Shown piece by piece: positions 34,901 to 46,504 of a stretch of 64,000 bases of DNA (position 1 is its first letter; each line of letters starts with the position of its first letter). The stretch covers positions 2,418,001-2,482,000 of the forward strand of contig NC_065875.1 in NCBI RefSeq assembly GCF_933775445.1, in the 5' to 3' direction. The notes under the pieces were generated by a model. It saw only the letters and a program-made list of their open reading frames with translations, made no database searches and had not been told where the DNA came from. This stretch comes from Argentina anserina (taxonomy: Eukaryota > Streptophyta > Magnoliopsida > Rosales > Rosaceae). Both the position numbers and the translations under genes were made by a program.

Positions 34901-34999
34901 AGTTTTTCTTCTTCATCAAAACCTTCAGTACCTTTCTCGGACTTTTGATCCCAACCCCCTAGTTGAATCATGTCTTGAGTTTTAGCTAGAGTCGATGGA

Positions 35000-35420
35000 G
35001 CTACTTCATAAGATACAATGAATTGGTAACTTGGTCCGTCATGTAGAGGTCCAATAGTCTTGTCTCCTTTTTTGTATCTGTTCCAAAGACTATATAGTTC
35101 CGATCTCCTGCTCCTAGGATTTCACCCTTCAACTTCATCTCCCTCTTCTCTTCCAATTGTCGCCATTTCTCTCATAAGAGCGTCATGCAATAAGTTCTTG
35201 TTACCTGCAATCATTTCCACATCTTATTGATCCTGGGATAAAAACATTTGTCACCTTAGTACTCTTCCTCTATCTGCTGCATCAGTTAATTTGTAGTTCT
35301 TAAATTTTTTAACTCTTTTGTTGTCAGTTCTAACTACAAATTTGTTTCCTAAGAATCCTTCAACGCCTTTAATGCTCTTGATCAGAGCTAACACCTCTTT
35401 ATCCCCAATAGAATAGTTTA
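35000..35420 (-). pseudogene. Caulimovirid RNase H domain, C-terminal part
   Basis: From the retrotransposon junction on the minus strand the frame reads YSIGDKEVLALI, then GFLGNKFVVRTDN, with a typical catalytic Asp context, and later AGNKNLLHDALMRE, a usual end of viral RNase H. A stop lies near 35250. The upstream half is beyond the chromovirus, at 44484 onward. RNase H removes the RNA template during reverse transcription. Confidence 0.8.
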
Positions 35421-37569
35421 TGTAATAACTCGAATTTTTGAGTTTAATTTATTTTAATTTCTTGTGAATTATTATTCTTTGTAATTCGAGTAAAATCACA
35501 TTCTACACCTTCTCGTCGATGCTTAACGAAATGAAAGTGATTTCGGAATTTTAAGGTTGAAAAACATTATGTTTTTAATGGCTCAAGAGTTGACTTTTAA
35601 TCCGTCGCTCATCTCTGAAAACGTTCTTAATGAAAGTGGTAGAACTTGTCGATACAAGTTCGTGGACATGTGACACGCCTTAATTAGATGTCGTATGTGA
35701 AAGTTGTTAGCTATGGAAGTTTAGTTTCCGATTTTGGAAGGTTATAAAAGGACTGTTTTGGAAACTTAAAATCAAAATGCAGAAATTTGGAAACGGAGCC
35801 GCATGATTTCGCTCGACCTTATCTCAGCTCTGATCCTTCTTCTCCGGTGATCTCCTTCCTCCGACAGCCGTGTTCGACACAGCCGGTGTCGTTGAACCGC
35901 ATAGCTAGGCCACATCGACCGGTGGTGGTGGCACAGCGCACCTGGACGCCGATCGGCCGCAGCGATGCCACAAGGTTTCGGCAAGTTTCGTTGTCGTCGC
36001 CATCTCCATTGCCGATGAGTTCTAAGCTCATAGTCTCTTGATTTCGACCTTCTAGGTTGGTTTATCACTTGGATCTGCCGAAACTTTTCGGCGACATTCC
36101 GACCACTTCCATATGCATGTAATACTCCTTGTGATCTATGTTTTTGATGTTGAAAGTTTTGTGATTCGATGAAGTTTTGGGTGGAGGAGATTGTGGTGCG
36201 CGTGGCGCCGCCTAAGGTAGCGCGTGGGAGGAAGTGGGGCGGCGAAGAGTAGGTATTAGGCCCTAGGATTGTTGCAGGTAGAAATGTGGGTGGTTTTGAT
36301 GGCTGCAAGTGAGGTCACGCGCGGCTGCCAGCACGGATTTCTGAGGGCGTCTGCGTGAACACTGTTTGTGTGAACAGTGAACAACGTTTTCCTAAACAAT
36401 GTTTTTAACTGTAATTAATATTTACCTGTTGTTATGCGGGTCGTTTTCTAAGCACGTTGTTATGCCACTAGGTGACAGACGAAACGAGTGAGAGAATCTC
36501 ACTTAGTGTTGTAGAAGTTGCACACATGATTTAAGGTGAGTAAATCTCACTACGATAAGTCTTCCTTTGGCAGTGACTTGCGTTTACGTTAAGACACATT
36601 TTAATTAATGATACGATTTTTCTAAATTGAGAGAACTGTGACGTCGATATAATATAATGAGTTATGTATGTGTACTAAAATGGTAAACACATTACACATA
36701 TATGATTTTCTATATTATTTACGTTACAATTTTTATTTAAATTATGCAATTTTTATTGTTTTCGATTAATTGTGGCGGATGAGACCGGAAGGGAAGAAAA
36801 TGTACCTTCCGATAAGTTGGAGGATTATTGTGGTGGATGGGGCCGGAAGAGAAGAAAATGTACCTTTCGGTAAAGTGGATTATTGGTGTGACTGTTATAT
36901 AAATTGTTGTGTAAGAGTCTCTTGGTTCTAGTACGATATAAACATGTGTGGATTGTTATATTGTACGTGGTTTTAACATTGAGTCTTGTTAAAACATTTT
37001 CTGGTCTTCATATTTGATGATGACGTTTAAATCGGGAACTAAGCCTTTGGTTTGGTGTTGGGTATGATCAGTTAGAGCTCCAGTCTGTCTGCCGTTATAC
37101 AACATCAGGGGTAACCAGATGGGCTGCCCGGATATCTTGAGTACACACGTTTAAAAAATGTTAATTGTTACATTTTTTCTTTGTTTTGTGATGTATGTTT
37201 AAATGTTGGTTTACTCATACGAGCTGTAAAACTTACCCGGTTTGTATTTACAATCCCGGTGCACTAAATCGATGGTGTAGGAGATAGTCCTGCAGGTAGG
37301 GGTTATTGGTTCAGTGATCTTACACGGAGGATTTTCTAAGGGGTCCCCTTATTCGTTTTTGGTGAGTATCAAGTGAATATTACATTTTCAAATTGTTTTG
37401 ATACTTGTGTATATAAATTGGTAATGTATTATCCATGTCGATTGAGTCGTACTTTAACTCAGTTTCGATACACTGTTGATGTAAGATGGTTTCAATATAT
37501 TTGGGATTATTTTAGAGTTTTCATGGCTTCAAATTCGAATTTTTATCATTTAAATTTGGAGCTGTGGCA
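35421..37569 (+). repeat. 5' LTR of the chromovirus
   Basis: 2,149 bp. TATAAAAGG lies at 35744-35752. A GC-richer block sits near 36195-36340 and a hairpin-type motif ACCCGG...CCCGGT near 37233-37260. The organisation is shared with the solo LTRs. Confidence 0.95.
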
Positions 37570-37571
37570 AT

Positions 37572-37583
37572 TAGTATCAGAGC
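37572..37583 (+). other. Primer-binding site (initiator Met-tRNA)
   Basis: TAGTATCAGAGC differs at one base from TGGTATCAGAGC, the complement of the plant initiator Met-tRNA 3' end. It starts two bases after the LTR. Confidence 0.88.
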
Positions 37584-37833
37584 GTAGGTTCTGTATTTGG
37601 TGATTTATCAATATCATCCAAGAGCGATGGCCCGACTGCAGCGAATCCCCAACATACGCTCTTCGGTATTGATATGTTGCTAGGTATGCATTAGTGTTAG
37701 GAGCCTCACCTTAAGGTTTGGTCCTCTAAGTATAAGTGTTGTGATGATACTTCAAAGTATTTCTTCTCCCTTCTAAACGTCTTGGTTAATATATGTTGGA
37801 TTTATTTTAATTGGGTCCAAGATTATACATGTA

Positions 37834-38830
37834 TTGACTAAGTGTTTAAAATGTTTTAAGGGGATGAACTTAGGGGAAGGCAGGGCTAAAGGCCGGGTGA
37901 GAGGCCGAGGCCGAGGTAGGGGTGGAGGCCGAGTCCGCAATGTGAATAACCTTTATGAGGAGGAGGAACCATCTGACAAGCAGGTTGACCCAGAGGTTGT
38001 CATTAGGGACGAGGGTCGTGTGCCTAAGCTGATCAAGGACATGAGTAGGCTGTCAGCGCTTTCATTTCATCGGGGTTTGGATCATTGGATTGAGAGTATG
38101 AAGACCTACTTTGAGATGGTGATGTGCTTTGAGATTGAGAAGAGGATGATAGCTACATTCTTCTTGAATAATGATTCTATGGATTAGTGGAAGAGTACAC
38201 GGTAGACTATGAATGTGTCTACTCTGACTTGGGAGGGTTTTGTGGAACTCTTTCGAGAGAAGTAGTTTCCATCTATAGTGAAGGAGGAACTTGAGCTTGA
38301 GTTCCTTGCTCTGGTGTGGGGAGATATGACCGTCAGGGAGTATGAGGCCCGTTTTGCACAGTTGTATCGGTTTGTTAGGCCGATGGATGTGACCTCCTTG
38401 GCTCAGAAGTTCCTATAGGGACTTAGGCACGAGTACAAGACCATCATAGCAGCATTTTGTCTGATTACAAAGGAGCGGATTTATGAGACTGCCTTGAATT
38501 TGGAGTAGGTGAATAAGACTTGTGGAGGCGATGTGGAATCTAGAGATGATCGAGGAAAAGGAAAGGCGATCGTTTTAGGTGGTGGGTCTACTGGATAGAA
38601 AGGTGGATCGTAGAAGAAGCTGAGGACCTATAACTAGACTCCAGCTAGGGTGGCAACTCCATCTGTTAGGGTTGCACCTGTTAGGCGATTGTCATCAGTG
38701 AAGTGTTTCGCTTGCAGCGAAATGAGTCAGTATGCCTTAGCTTGCTTGAAGCCGAGGAAGCAGGGATGTTTCAGGTGTGGGCAGGCGGGACATATAGCTA
38801 GAGATTGCACCCGACCTCAGCAGGGTGAAC
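37834..38830 (+). pseudogene. Chromovirus gag
   Basis: The N-terminal region is Gly/Arg-rich (RGRGRGRGGGR near 37895-37930), then a gag core with FHRGLDHWIESMKTYFEMV and REYEARFAQLYRFV. Two zinc knuckles follow: a degenerate CFACSEMSQYALAC, with Gln in place of His, and an intact CFRCGQAGHIARDC at 38767-38808. At least seven stops break the frame, several of them TAG where the family has Gln. Gag would form the particle and bind the RNA. Confidence 0.88.
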
Positions 38831-38879
38831 AAGAGCACCAGCAGAGGCAGCTACCGACGAGCCAAGCTAGAGTGTTTGC

Positions 38880-39290
38880 AGTGGGTAAGCGGGGCACAGG
38901 AGTGGAAGGTACTTTGTCTATTTTTGACTACCTTGCTAGAGTATTGTTTGATACGGGAGCATCACATTCTTTTATTTCTAGTTCGGTAGTGGAGGTGCTA
39001 GGTTTGATCCCTACATCTCTTGGAAACTCTTTATGTGTCACTTTTCCTCTTGGAGTGTCTCTTGAGCTTGAGACGATATGCAATGCTTGTTCTATTGTAT
39101 TCGGAGGTAGAGAATTCTCTGCTTCCTTGATAGTGATTCCGGACCACACTTAAGACGTGATCTTAGGAATTGATTGGTTGAGGTCACATCATGCCTTGAT
39201 TGATTATTTTTACATGGTAGTGTTTTTCCATGTTCCTGAGGAGCCAATTTTTCGTTATCGTTGCCTCAAGTCAGATAATACCATGAGGAC
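38880..39290 (+). pseudogene. Chromovirus protease domain
   Basis: The catalytic DTGA is intact at 38950-38961 (LFDTGASHSFISSS). A stop (TAA) follows just before the second conserved motif, DVILGIDWL, which is present near 39155-39180. The enzyme would cleave the Gag-Pol precursor. Confidence 0.88.
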
Positions 39291-39492
39291 ATGAGTCTTG
39301 GAATATGTTGAGTATGTGGATAATGAGGTAGTTATCATAGACATTGTTGTGGTGTCCGAGTATAGTGAGGTGTTTCAGGAGATACCAAGTTTACCTCCTC
39401 CGAGAGTTGTTGATTTCTGCATTGATGTGGTACCTGGTACGGCACCTGTGTCAAAGGCGCCTTATAGAATGTGACAAAACAGACTCAAAGAG

Positions 39493-40164
39493 TTGAAGGT
39501 GCAGATCGATGAATTATTAGACCAAGGGTTCATTAGACCTAGCGTTTCACCTTGGGGAGCACCGGTTCTGTTCGTGAAAAAGAAAGATGGTTCTCTGCGG
39601 TTGTGTGTGGACTACAGGGAGTTGAACAAGGTGACCATCAAGAATAGGTATCCTTTGCGTAGGATTGATGACTTGTTCGATCAGCTTAGAGGGGCTATGG
39701 TGTTCTCTAAGATTGACCTGAGATCCGGTTACCATCAACTTAGGGTGAAGGTGGCGGATATCCCTAAGACGGCTTTCAGGACCAGGTATGGACACTACGA
39801 GTTTGTTGTCATTCCTTTTGGTCGGACAAATTCTCCCACTATTTTTATGAGTTTGATTAACCAAATCTTTAGCCAATACTTGGATAAGTTTGTGGTAGTG
39901 TTCGTTGATGATATCTTGATATGCTCCAAGTCCCAGGAGGAGCATGTGAAGCATTTGAGAATTGTGTTGCAAACTCTAAAGGAAGCAATGTTGTATGCCA
40001 AGCTCGAGAAATGTGAGTTTTGGAAGGAAGAAGTTAAGTTCCTTGGTCATGTGGTCTCGAAGGATGACATGTTAGTAGATCCATCTAAGGTGGAGGCAGT
40101 GAGGAGTTGGAGTCGTCCTAAGACTCCTACAGAGATTCGTAGTTTCCTTGGTTTGGCGGGTTAG
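39493..40164 (+). pseudogene. Chromovirus reverse transcriptase
   Basis: A long open stretch of 223 residues covers nearly all RT motifs: [70 protein letters not shown], and the catalytic FVDD at 39901-39912. It then continues with KLEKCEFW and FLGHVVS. The NSPTIF segment has Ser where most relatives have Ala (NAP). A TAG after LGLAG ends the frame before the connection domain. Confidence 0.95.
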
Positions 40165-40730
40165 TACTGGAGATTCATTGAAGGGTTCTCTAGTATTGCT
40201 TCACCTTTGACCAAGTTGACCAAGAAGAATGTTCAGTTTGTGTGGGTCGAAGAATGTGAGAGGCTTTCAACGAGCTAAAGAATAGATTGACTACGGCTCC
40301 AGTGTTGACAATTCCCACTAGTGGGGGTGGTTATGTCATTTATAGTGATGCTTCGCATCAAGGTTTGGGATGTGTGTTGATGCAGCATGGAGGTGTGGTT
40401 GCCTATGGCTCTAGACAGTTGAAGGTTTACAAGAAGAACTACCCTACTCACGACCTAGAGCTAGCGACATTTGTCTTTGTCTTGAAGATTTGGAGGCATT
40501 ACTTGTATGGTGAGAAATTTCAACTCTTTTATGATCATAAGAGTTTTAAGTATCTGTTCTCACAAAAGGAGTTGAACATGAAGCAGAGGAGATGGATATA
40601 GCTCATTAAGGATTATGACTTCACTTTGGAGTATCATCCTCGAAAGGCAAATGTGGTTGCTGATACTTTGAGTAGGAGACCGAGGGGGTCTGATAGCTTC
40701 TCTCATGGTTTAGGAATGGCTTATGCTTGA
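40165..40730 (+). pseudogene. Chromovirus RNase H domain
   Basis: After a small frame change, [17 protein letters not shown] (catalytic Asp), [20 protein letters not shown] (catalytic Glu/Asp context) and [12 protein letters not shown] are clear. The end HPRKANVVADTLSRR is present near 40640-40680, after a TAG in place of the usual residue following RRWI. It degrades template RNA. Confidence 0.92.
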
Positions 40731-40984
40731 GACTGCATCTGAGTTTGATCTTGTGCAATCAAGAGGAGAATCAACGATCTTTCTTGGTAGTGTTTCAATG
40801 CAGCCTACACTAATTTCAAGGATCATTCAGAGTGAGACACAAGATAGATTCTCACGAGCTAGGTTGACAGATCTCGTGGTAGATTCGCTTGATGAATGTC
40901 CATCTGAGTGGAAAATTGGATCTGATGGAGGTTTGAGGTTTGGGACAAGATTGTGTGTTCCAGATTATGCCCATCTTAAAGAGG

Positions 40985-41690
40985 AGGTCTTTCGTGTAGC
41001 ACATTGATCTCGTTATATAGTGTACACAGGGAGCACCAAGATGTATAAAGACCTTCGTAGGCAATTCTGATAGAGTGGGATGAAGAAAGACGTGGCTGAG
41101 TTCGTATCAAAGTGTCTTAGTTATCAGCAAGTGAAGGTAGAGCATTATCGACCCCCTTGTATGTTGAAGCCATTGCCTATTCCTCTTTAGAAGTGGGAGC
41201 AAATTTCCATGGATTTTGTGACAGGATTGCCTAAGTCCAGGAAGGGTCACGATGCAGTGTGGGTGATTGTTAATTGATTGACGAAGTCAGCACACTTTCT
41301 TCCGGTATCGATGAAGTACTCAGTGGATGTGTTAGGGAACTTATATGTGGATGAGATAGTGAGACTTCATGGTGCACCTGTTTCTATTATTTATGATCGA
41401 GATGCACATTTCACTTTGAAATTCTGGGATAGTTTACAGAAGGCTTTGGGTACTACCTTAGATATGAGTACAACATTTCATCCTCAAACTGATGGGCAGA
41501 CAGAACGGGTGAATCAGGTGATGGAGGACATGTTGAGAGCTTGTGTTCTTGATTTTAAGGGAAGTTGGGAGGATCACCTGAAGTTGATTGAGTTTGCCTA
41601 CAATAATAGTTACCATTCTAGCATCGGCATGACACCTTATGAGGCTTTTTACGATAGTCCAAGTAGATCACCTATTTGTTAGGCCAAAGT
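40985..41690 (+). pseudogene. Chromovirus integrase
   Basis: The zinc-finger region spans 40995-41130. Its last CxxC is CLSY, so one Cys is lost, and two adjacent Trp codons are now TGA and TAG. The catalytic core shows SMDFVTGLPKSRKGHD (first Asp), YDRDAHFTLKFWDSL (second Asp) and HPQTDGQTERVNQVMEDMLR with the downstream Glu. YNNSYHSSIGMTPYEAFY closes the core. A TAG replaces a Trp after SPIC at 41680-41682. Confidence 0.92.
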
Positions 41691-41850
41691 TGGTGATGAA
41701 AGGCTAATGGGTCCTGAGGTTGTTCAGAACACTTCGAAGAAGATCTCGATTATTCGAGATAGGATCCAAACAGCCCAGTCTAGACAGAAGAGCTAAGTAG
41801 ACTTAAAGAGGAGACATGTCGAGTTGAGATTGGTGATCATGTGTTCCTAA

Positions 41851-42252
41851 ATGGTCTCACCTATGAAGGGTGTGGTGATATTTGGCAAGAAGGAAAAGTT
41901 AGCTCCAACGTATGTTGGGCTTTTTGAGATTCTTGAAAAGGTAGGAGATTTAACCTATCTGCTAGCTTTACCTACAAGCATGTCTGGTATTAACAACGCC
42001 TTTCACATTTCCATGTTGAGGAAGTACGTACCAGATGAGTCGCATGTGATTGATCACAACTCCATTAAGGTGAAGGAGAATGCCACCTTTGTTGTCGAGC
42101 CGGTTCGTATCCTGGATAGGTCGACAAAGAAGCTTCGTAGGAAAGAGGTGGAGTTGGTTAAGATCTTGTGCAGTCATCATGATGAGGGTGATGCCTATTG
42201 GGAGAAAAAGTCGGATATGAGGACAAGGTATCCGCAATTGTTTGTTGAGTAG
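41851..42252 (+). pseudogene. Chromovirus integrase C-terminus with chromodomain-like end
   Basis: KLAPTYVGLFEILEKVGDLT with FHISMLRKYVPD is the usual integrase C-terminal (GPF-type) region. The final RKEVELVKILCSHHDEGDAY and MRTRYPQLF match the end seen in Tekay/Del-like chromoviruses (LVKVLW...EATWE...MRxxYPxLF). A TAG stop ends it at 42250-42252, then the purine tract and LTR2 follow. Confidence 0.85.
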
Positions 42253-42294
42253 AGTACTTGAATTTCGGGACGAAATTCCTTTAAGGGGGTAGAA

Positions 42295-44478
42295 TGTAAT
42301 ATCCTGAATTTTCGAGTTTACTTTATTTTAATTTGTCGTAAATTATTATGCTTTATAATTCGAGTAAAATCACATTCTACACTTTCTTGTCGACGTCTTT
42401 ACGAAATGAAAGTGATTTCGGAAATTTCTTGAAAAACGTTATATTTTCAATGGCTCAAGAGTTGAAGTTTAATCAGTCGGTCATCTCTGAAAACTTCCTT
42501 CAAGAAAGTCGTAGAGCTCTTCGATACGAGTTCGTGGACACGCGACCTTAATCGGATGTCGTATGACAAACTTGTTAGTAACAGAAGTTTGGTTTCCGAA
42601 TTTAGAAGGTTATAAAATGACTTTTTGGGAAACCTAAAATCAAAATTCAGAAATTCGGAAATAGAGCCGTGTGATTTTGCCCGACCCCATCTCACCGCCG
42701 ATCCATCTTCTCGGGCGATCTCGTTTCTCCGGCCCACCGTGTTTGACACCGCCGGTGTCGTTGGAACCACACGACCAGGCCGCGTCGACCGGTGGTGATG
42801 GCGCAACGCACCTCGAATCGCTGGTGATTCATTGTCGTCGCCATCTCCGTTGATGGTGAGTTCTAAGCTCAGTCTCTTGATTTCGACATTCTATGTTGGT
42901 TTATCACTGATTTATAACTCAAATCCAAGGTTTAATTGACGGAGACGAAGCTTGGATCTGCCAAAACTTTCCGGCGACATTCCGACCACTTCCCAGTGAT
43001 CTAGGTCTTGACGTAGGTATAAGCATGTATTACTCTTTATGATTTATGTTTTTAATATTGAAAGTTTTGTGATTCGATGAAGTTTTGGATGGAGGAGATT
43101 GTGGTGCGCGTGGGAGGCTGTGGGGCGGCGGAGAGTAGGTATTAGACCCTAGAATTGTTACAGGTAGAAATTTGGGTGGTTTTGATGGCCGCAAGTGAGG
43201 TCACGCGCGACTGCCTTGGGCGACGCGTGAGCGCTACACGCGGTTGTCCAAGGGCGGTAGGTGAGCTCCACGCGCGGCTGTGTGAGGGCGGCGTGAGAAC
43301 AGTGTTGGTATGAACAGTGTTTTCGTGAACAATTTTTTAACTGTAATTAATATTCACCTATTATGCGGATCGTTTTCTAAGCATGTTGTTATGCCACTAG
43401 GTGACCGACAAAACGAGTGAGAGAATGTCACTTAGTGTTGTAGAAGTTGCACGCAAGATTTAAGGTGAATAAGTCTCAGTGCGACAAGTCTACCTTTGGC
43501 AGTGACTTGCATTTACGTTAAGACACATTTAAATTAATGATACGATTTCTCTAAATTGAGAGAACTATGATGTCGATATAAGATTGTGAGTTGTGTATGT
43601 GTACTAAAATGGTAAACACATTACACATATATGGTTTGTTATATTATATACGTTATGGTTTTATTTAAATTATGCAATTTTTATTGTTTTCGATTAATTG
43701 TGGCAGAAAATGTACCTTTAAGTAAATGAGAGTATTATTATGGTGGATGAGGCCGAAAGGGAAGAAAATGCAGCTTCCGACAAAGTGGATTATTAGTGTG
43801 ACTGTTATATGATTTGTCATGTAAGAGTCTCTTGGTTCCAGTACAATATAAACATGTGTGGATTGTTATATTGTACGTGGTTTTAACATTGAGTCTTTTT
43901 AAAACGTTTTCTGATCTTCGGACTTGGTGATGACATTTAAATTGGGAACCAAGCCTTTGGCCGGGCATTGATTACGATCAGTTAGAGCTCTAGTCTGTCT
44001 GTCATTATACAACATGAGGGGTAACCAGATGGGCTGCACGGATCGCATGAGTACACATGTTTTAAAAATGTTAATTGTTACATTTCCTTTGTTTTGTGCT
44101 GTATGTTTAAATGTTGGTTTACTCATACGAGCTGTAAAACTTACCCGGTTTGTATTTATAATCCCGGTGCACCAAATCGATAGTGTAGGAGATAGTCCTG
44201 CAGGTGGGGGTTATTGGTTCGGTGAGCTTACACGGAGGATTTTCTAAGGGATCCGCTTATTCGTTTTTGGTGAGTATCAAGTGAATATTACATTTTCCAA
44301 TTGTTTTGATACTTGTGTATATAAATTGGTATTGTATTATTCAAGTCGACTGAGTGATACTTCAACTCAGTTTCAATACAATGTTGATGTAAGATGGTTT
44401 CAATATATTTTAGATTATTTTAGAGTTTTCATGGCTTTGAATTCGAATTTTTATCATTTGAATTTCGGGACAGTGGCA
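42295..44478 (+). repeat. 3' LTR of the chromovirus
   Basis: 2,184 bp, collinear with LTR1 apart from small indels. The TATA box has mutated (TATAAAATG at 42611-42619). The hairpin motif ACCCGG...CCCGGT is at about 44143-44170. Confidence 0.95.
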
Positions 44479-44578
44479 GTTTAATTCTGCCGCATTAAAC
44501 TTTCCTAATAGAAACTTGCAAATATTTTCGTAATTGGTATCTGGGCTCATGGCCAGAACTACTCCTGCCCAGTAATAA

Positions 44579-45519
44579 TCATTTGCATCTATCTGTAAGA
44601 TGATTAAGTCTCATTCTTTTGACAGATGTAAGGGGTACACTTTGGGTTAACTCCTTGATCTTTTTGACAGTATTACTGTCGTCTTCGGTAAAACACAATT
44701 TCTTCTTGGAACTGGGATCTGGTGAAAATAAAGCAGTAAGACCACTTGCTTGAGAGATAAATTTTCTAGCAAAGTTGACAACTCCTAAAAATCTTTGTAA
44801 GGATTTTGCATCAGGGATTTGATTTGGGAATTGGTTGAACTTCTTAACAATGTGTTCTTGTAGATGAATCTCTCCATCTTTAACATAATGCCCAAAAGGT
44901 TGATCTCCCCTTGACCAAATGTAACTTTTTCTGTCCCAAAATGATTCATTTCTGGACAATGAGCTTGCAAACCTGCTCTAGATGCTTCACATGTTCATTC
45001 ATAGTATTTTAGAATACTAAGATATCATCTATTTAAACTATGCAGAAATCTGAATAGGGCTTAAAAATGTTGTCCATCTTCCTTTGAAAAATAGACGGAG
45101 CCTACTTGAGACCAAACGACATAACCAGCCATTCATAATGCCCTTGCGGTGTTCCAAATGGCGTTAAGGCTATGGAATCCGGTTGCATTTAACTTTCCAA
45201 AATCCTGATTTGGCATGAAACATGGAAAATATCTTAGCATCTTTGAGAGGATTTATAAGGACTCTCACTTGATCTATCTGAAACTATCTTTAATGGTTTT
45301 TTTGTTGACGTCTTTGTAGTCAATTACCATCCTTGCTTTTCCCCTTACTTGTTCTGCATGATTTCTTACTAGGAAAGCTGGAGCATGATGCGGGCTATTC
45401 GAAGGTCTGATTAACCCATTCTCAAGTAGTTCCTGAAATTGACTTTCTAGTTCTTTCCTGTCTTCATCTTTGTAATGAGGGATGGCCTTGACGTGGCATA
45501 TGGCATAAGCATTGTGCAT
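44579..45519 (-). pseudogene. Caulimovirid reverse transcriptase
   Basis: The N-terminal part (45519-45274) reads ELLENGLIRPSNSPHHAPAF and later ARMVIDYKDVNKKTI, typical of plant pararetroviruses. The catalytic box near 45040-45020 keeps IDDILVF, but the codon for the preceding Tyr is a TAA stop (45033-45035). The thumb/connection part (44959-44579) has IHLQEHIVKKFNQFPNQIPD and LQRFLGVVNFARKF. Stops and frame changes lie between. The chromovirus sits just downstream, in RNase H. Confidence 0.92.
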
Positions 45520-45912
45520 TTTGAGCTGACAATATACAGGGTGTTTGTCCTAGTATAGTTGAGGTTCTCCACTTATTACTGGTTTGAACAAATTCTCTAT
45601 TTCTGGAATGGTATACACCATTTTCTGCTCAACTCTGTTAGCATACACCTTCGGATTATGCTCTCTGATAAATTTCTCTTCTCCATCTGAGCTTTCTTTA
45701 TCTAATGAATCGGAATCAAATCCATTTTTAGGAGTATCGTATTCTTCTCCTAACTCAGAGCTTTCTGATTCTATGTCTTGCACTATCTCAGTGTGATTTT
45801 TCAAATGGTCTTTTAGCAGTAAAACAGACTCCAAAATTGGCTTCTAATCACCACTCTTCACTAACGATATCTGATATTGATCAATAAATCCTTGTCCGCT
45901 GACAGTTATTGC

Positions 45913-46179
45913 TTATGTAAGGCGAGATTCCCGGAAGAACTTATGGTTCTTCTCAAGTCCAATCATTTGTGGATTTTGAATCATAGTTTGTTGGAGAAGG
46001 AAATCATTTCCGATTAATACATCAGCTCCTTCGATTTCACATTGCCAGATGACCTTGTAGATAAAGTTTCCTCCGCCTAAAGAAATGTTAACATTGCGAG
46101 CTATAGTGTTCATGACTATTTCATGTTCGTCTGGGATGTCATATCTTTTTGTAAGTGTGTACCCTAAGCCACTATGCAC
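45913..46179 (-). pseudogene. Caulimovirid aspartic protease region
   Basis: The frame contains GADVLIGNDFL, the conserved ILGxDFL-type second motif of pararetroviral proteases, and an N-terminal part with IPDEHEIVMNTIARNVNISL. The catalytic DTG/DSG was not recognised in this frame; it probably lies upstream beyond a frame change. Placed between coat protein and RT, as in the family. Confidence 0.72.
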
Positions 46180-46504
46180 GAATGCATGCTAGTGATATTT
46201 CTTGTATTTGGGGAATTTCAATTCTATGTGATGTAGTTGCTGAATATTCTAGTCTAAACTTGCTTGACTTGTTCTTTGATTTGTCCAGCTTATCATTCCA
46301 TAAATGGATTAAATCTTTCATTGATAGGATTTTTGACGAGATCTGATGTACCTCCGATAGTATTAATAAACTATTAATCTTTTTTTCTAACTTAATGAAG
46401 TTACTAACTTCATCTTCTCTAAATCTTCTTTTAACTTGACCTTTTTCAACTCCTCTTCTTGTTCTATTGAATCATGAAACTCTTTATATATGGTCATCCA
46501 TTTC

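Larger units (their letters stand above)
35421..44478 (+). mobile_element. Complete Ty3/gypsy chromovirus (9,058 bp, Tekay/Del-like)
   Basis: Two LTRs (35421-37569 and 42295-44478) begin TGTAAT and end GTGGCA. A perfect 5-bp GTTTA duplication flanks the element (35416-35420 and 44479-44483). The primer site follows LTR1. A purine-rich AAGGGGGTAGAA tract precedes LTR2. Inside are gag, protease, RT, RNase H, integrase and a chromodomain-like C-terminus in Ty3 order. Many in-frame stops make it non-coding now. The LTRs differ at roughly one base in ten over the first 200 bp by eye, so it is old. Clade assignment rests on the long LTRs and the C-terminal type. Confidence 0.96.
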
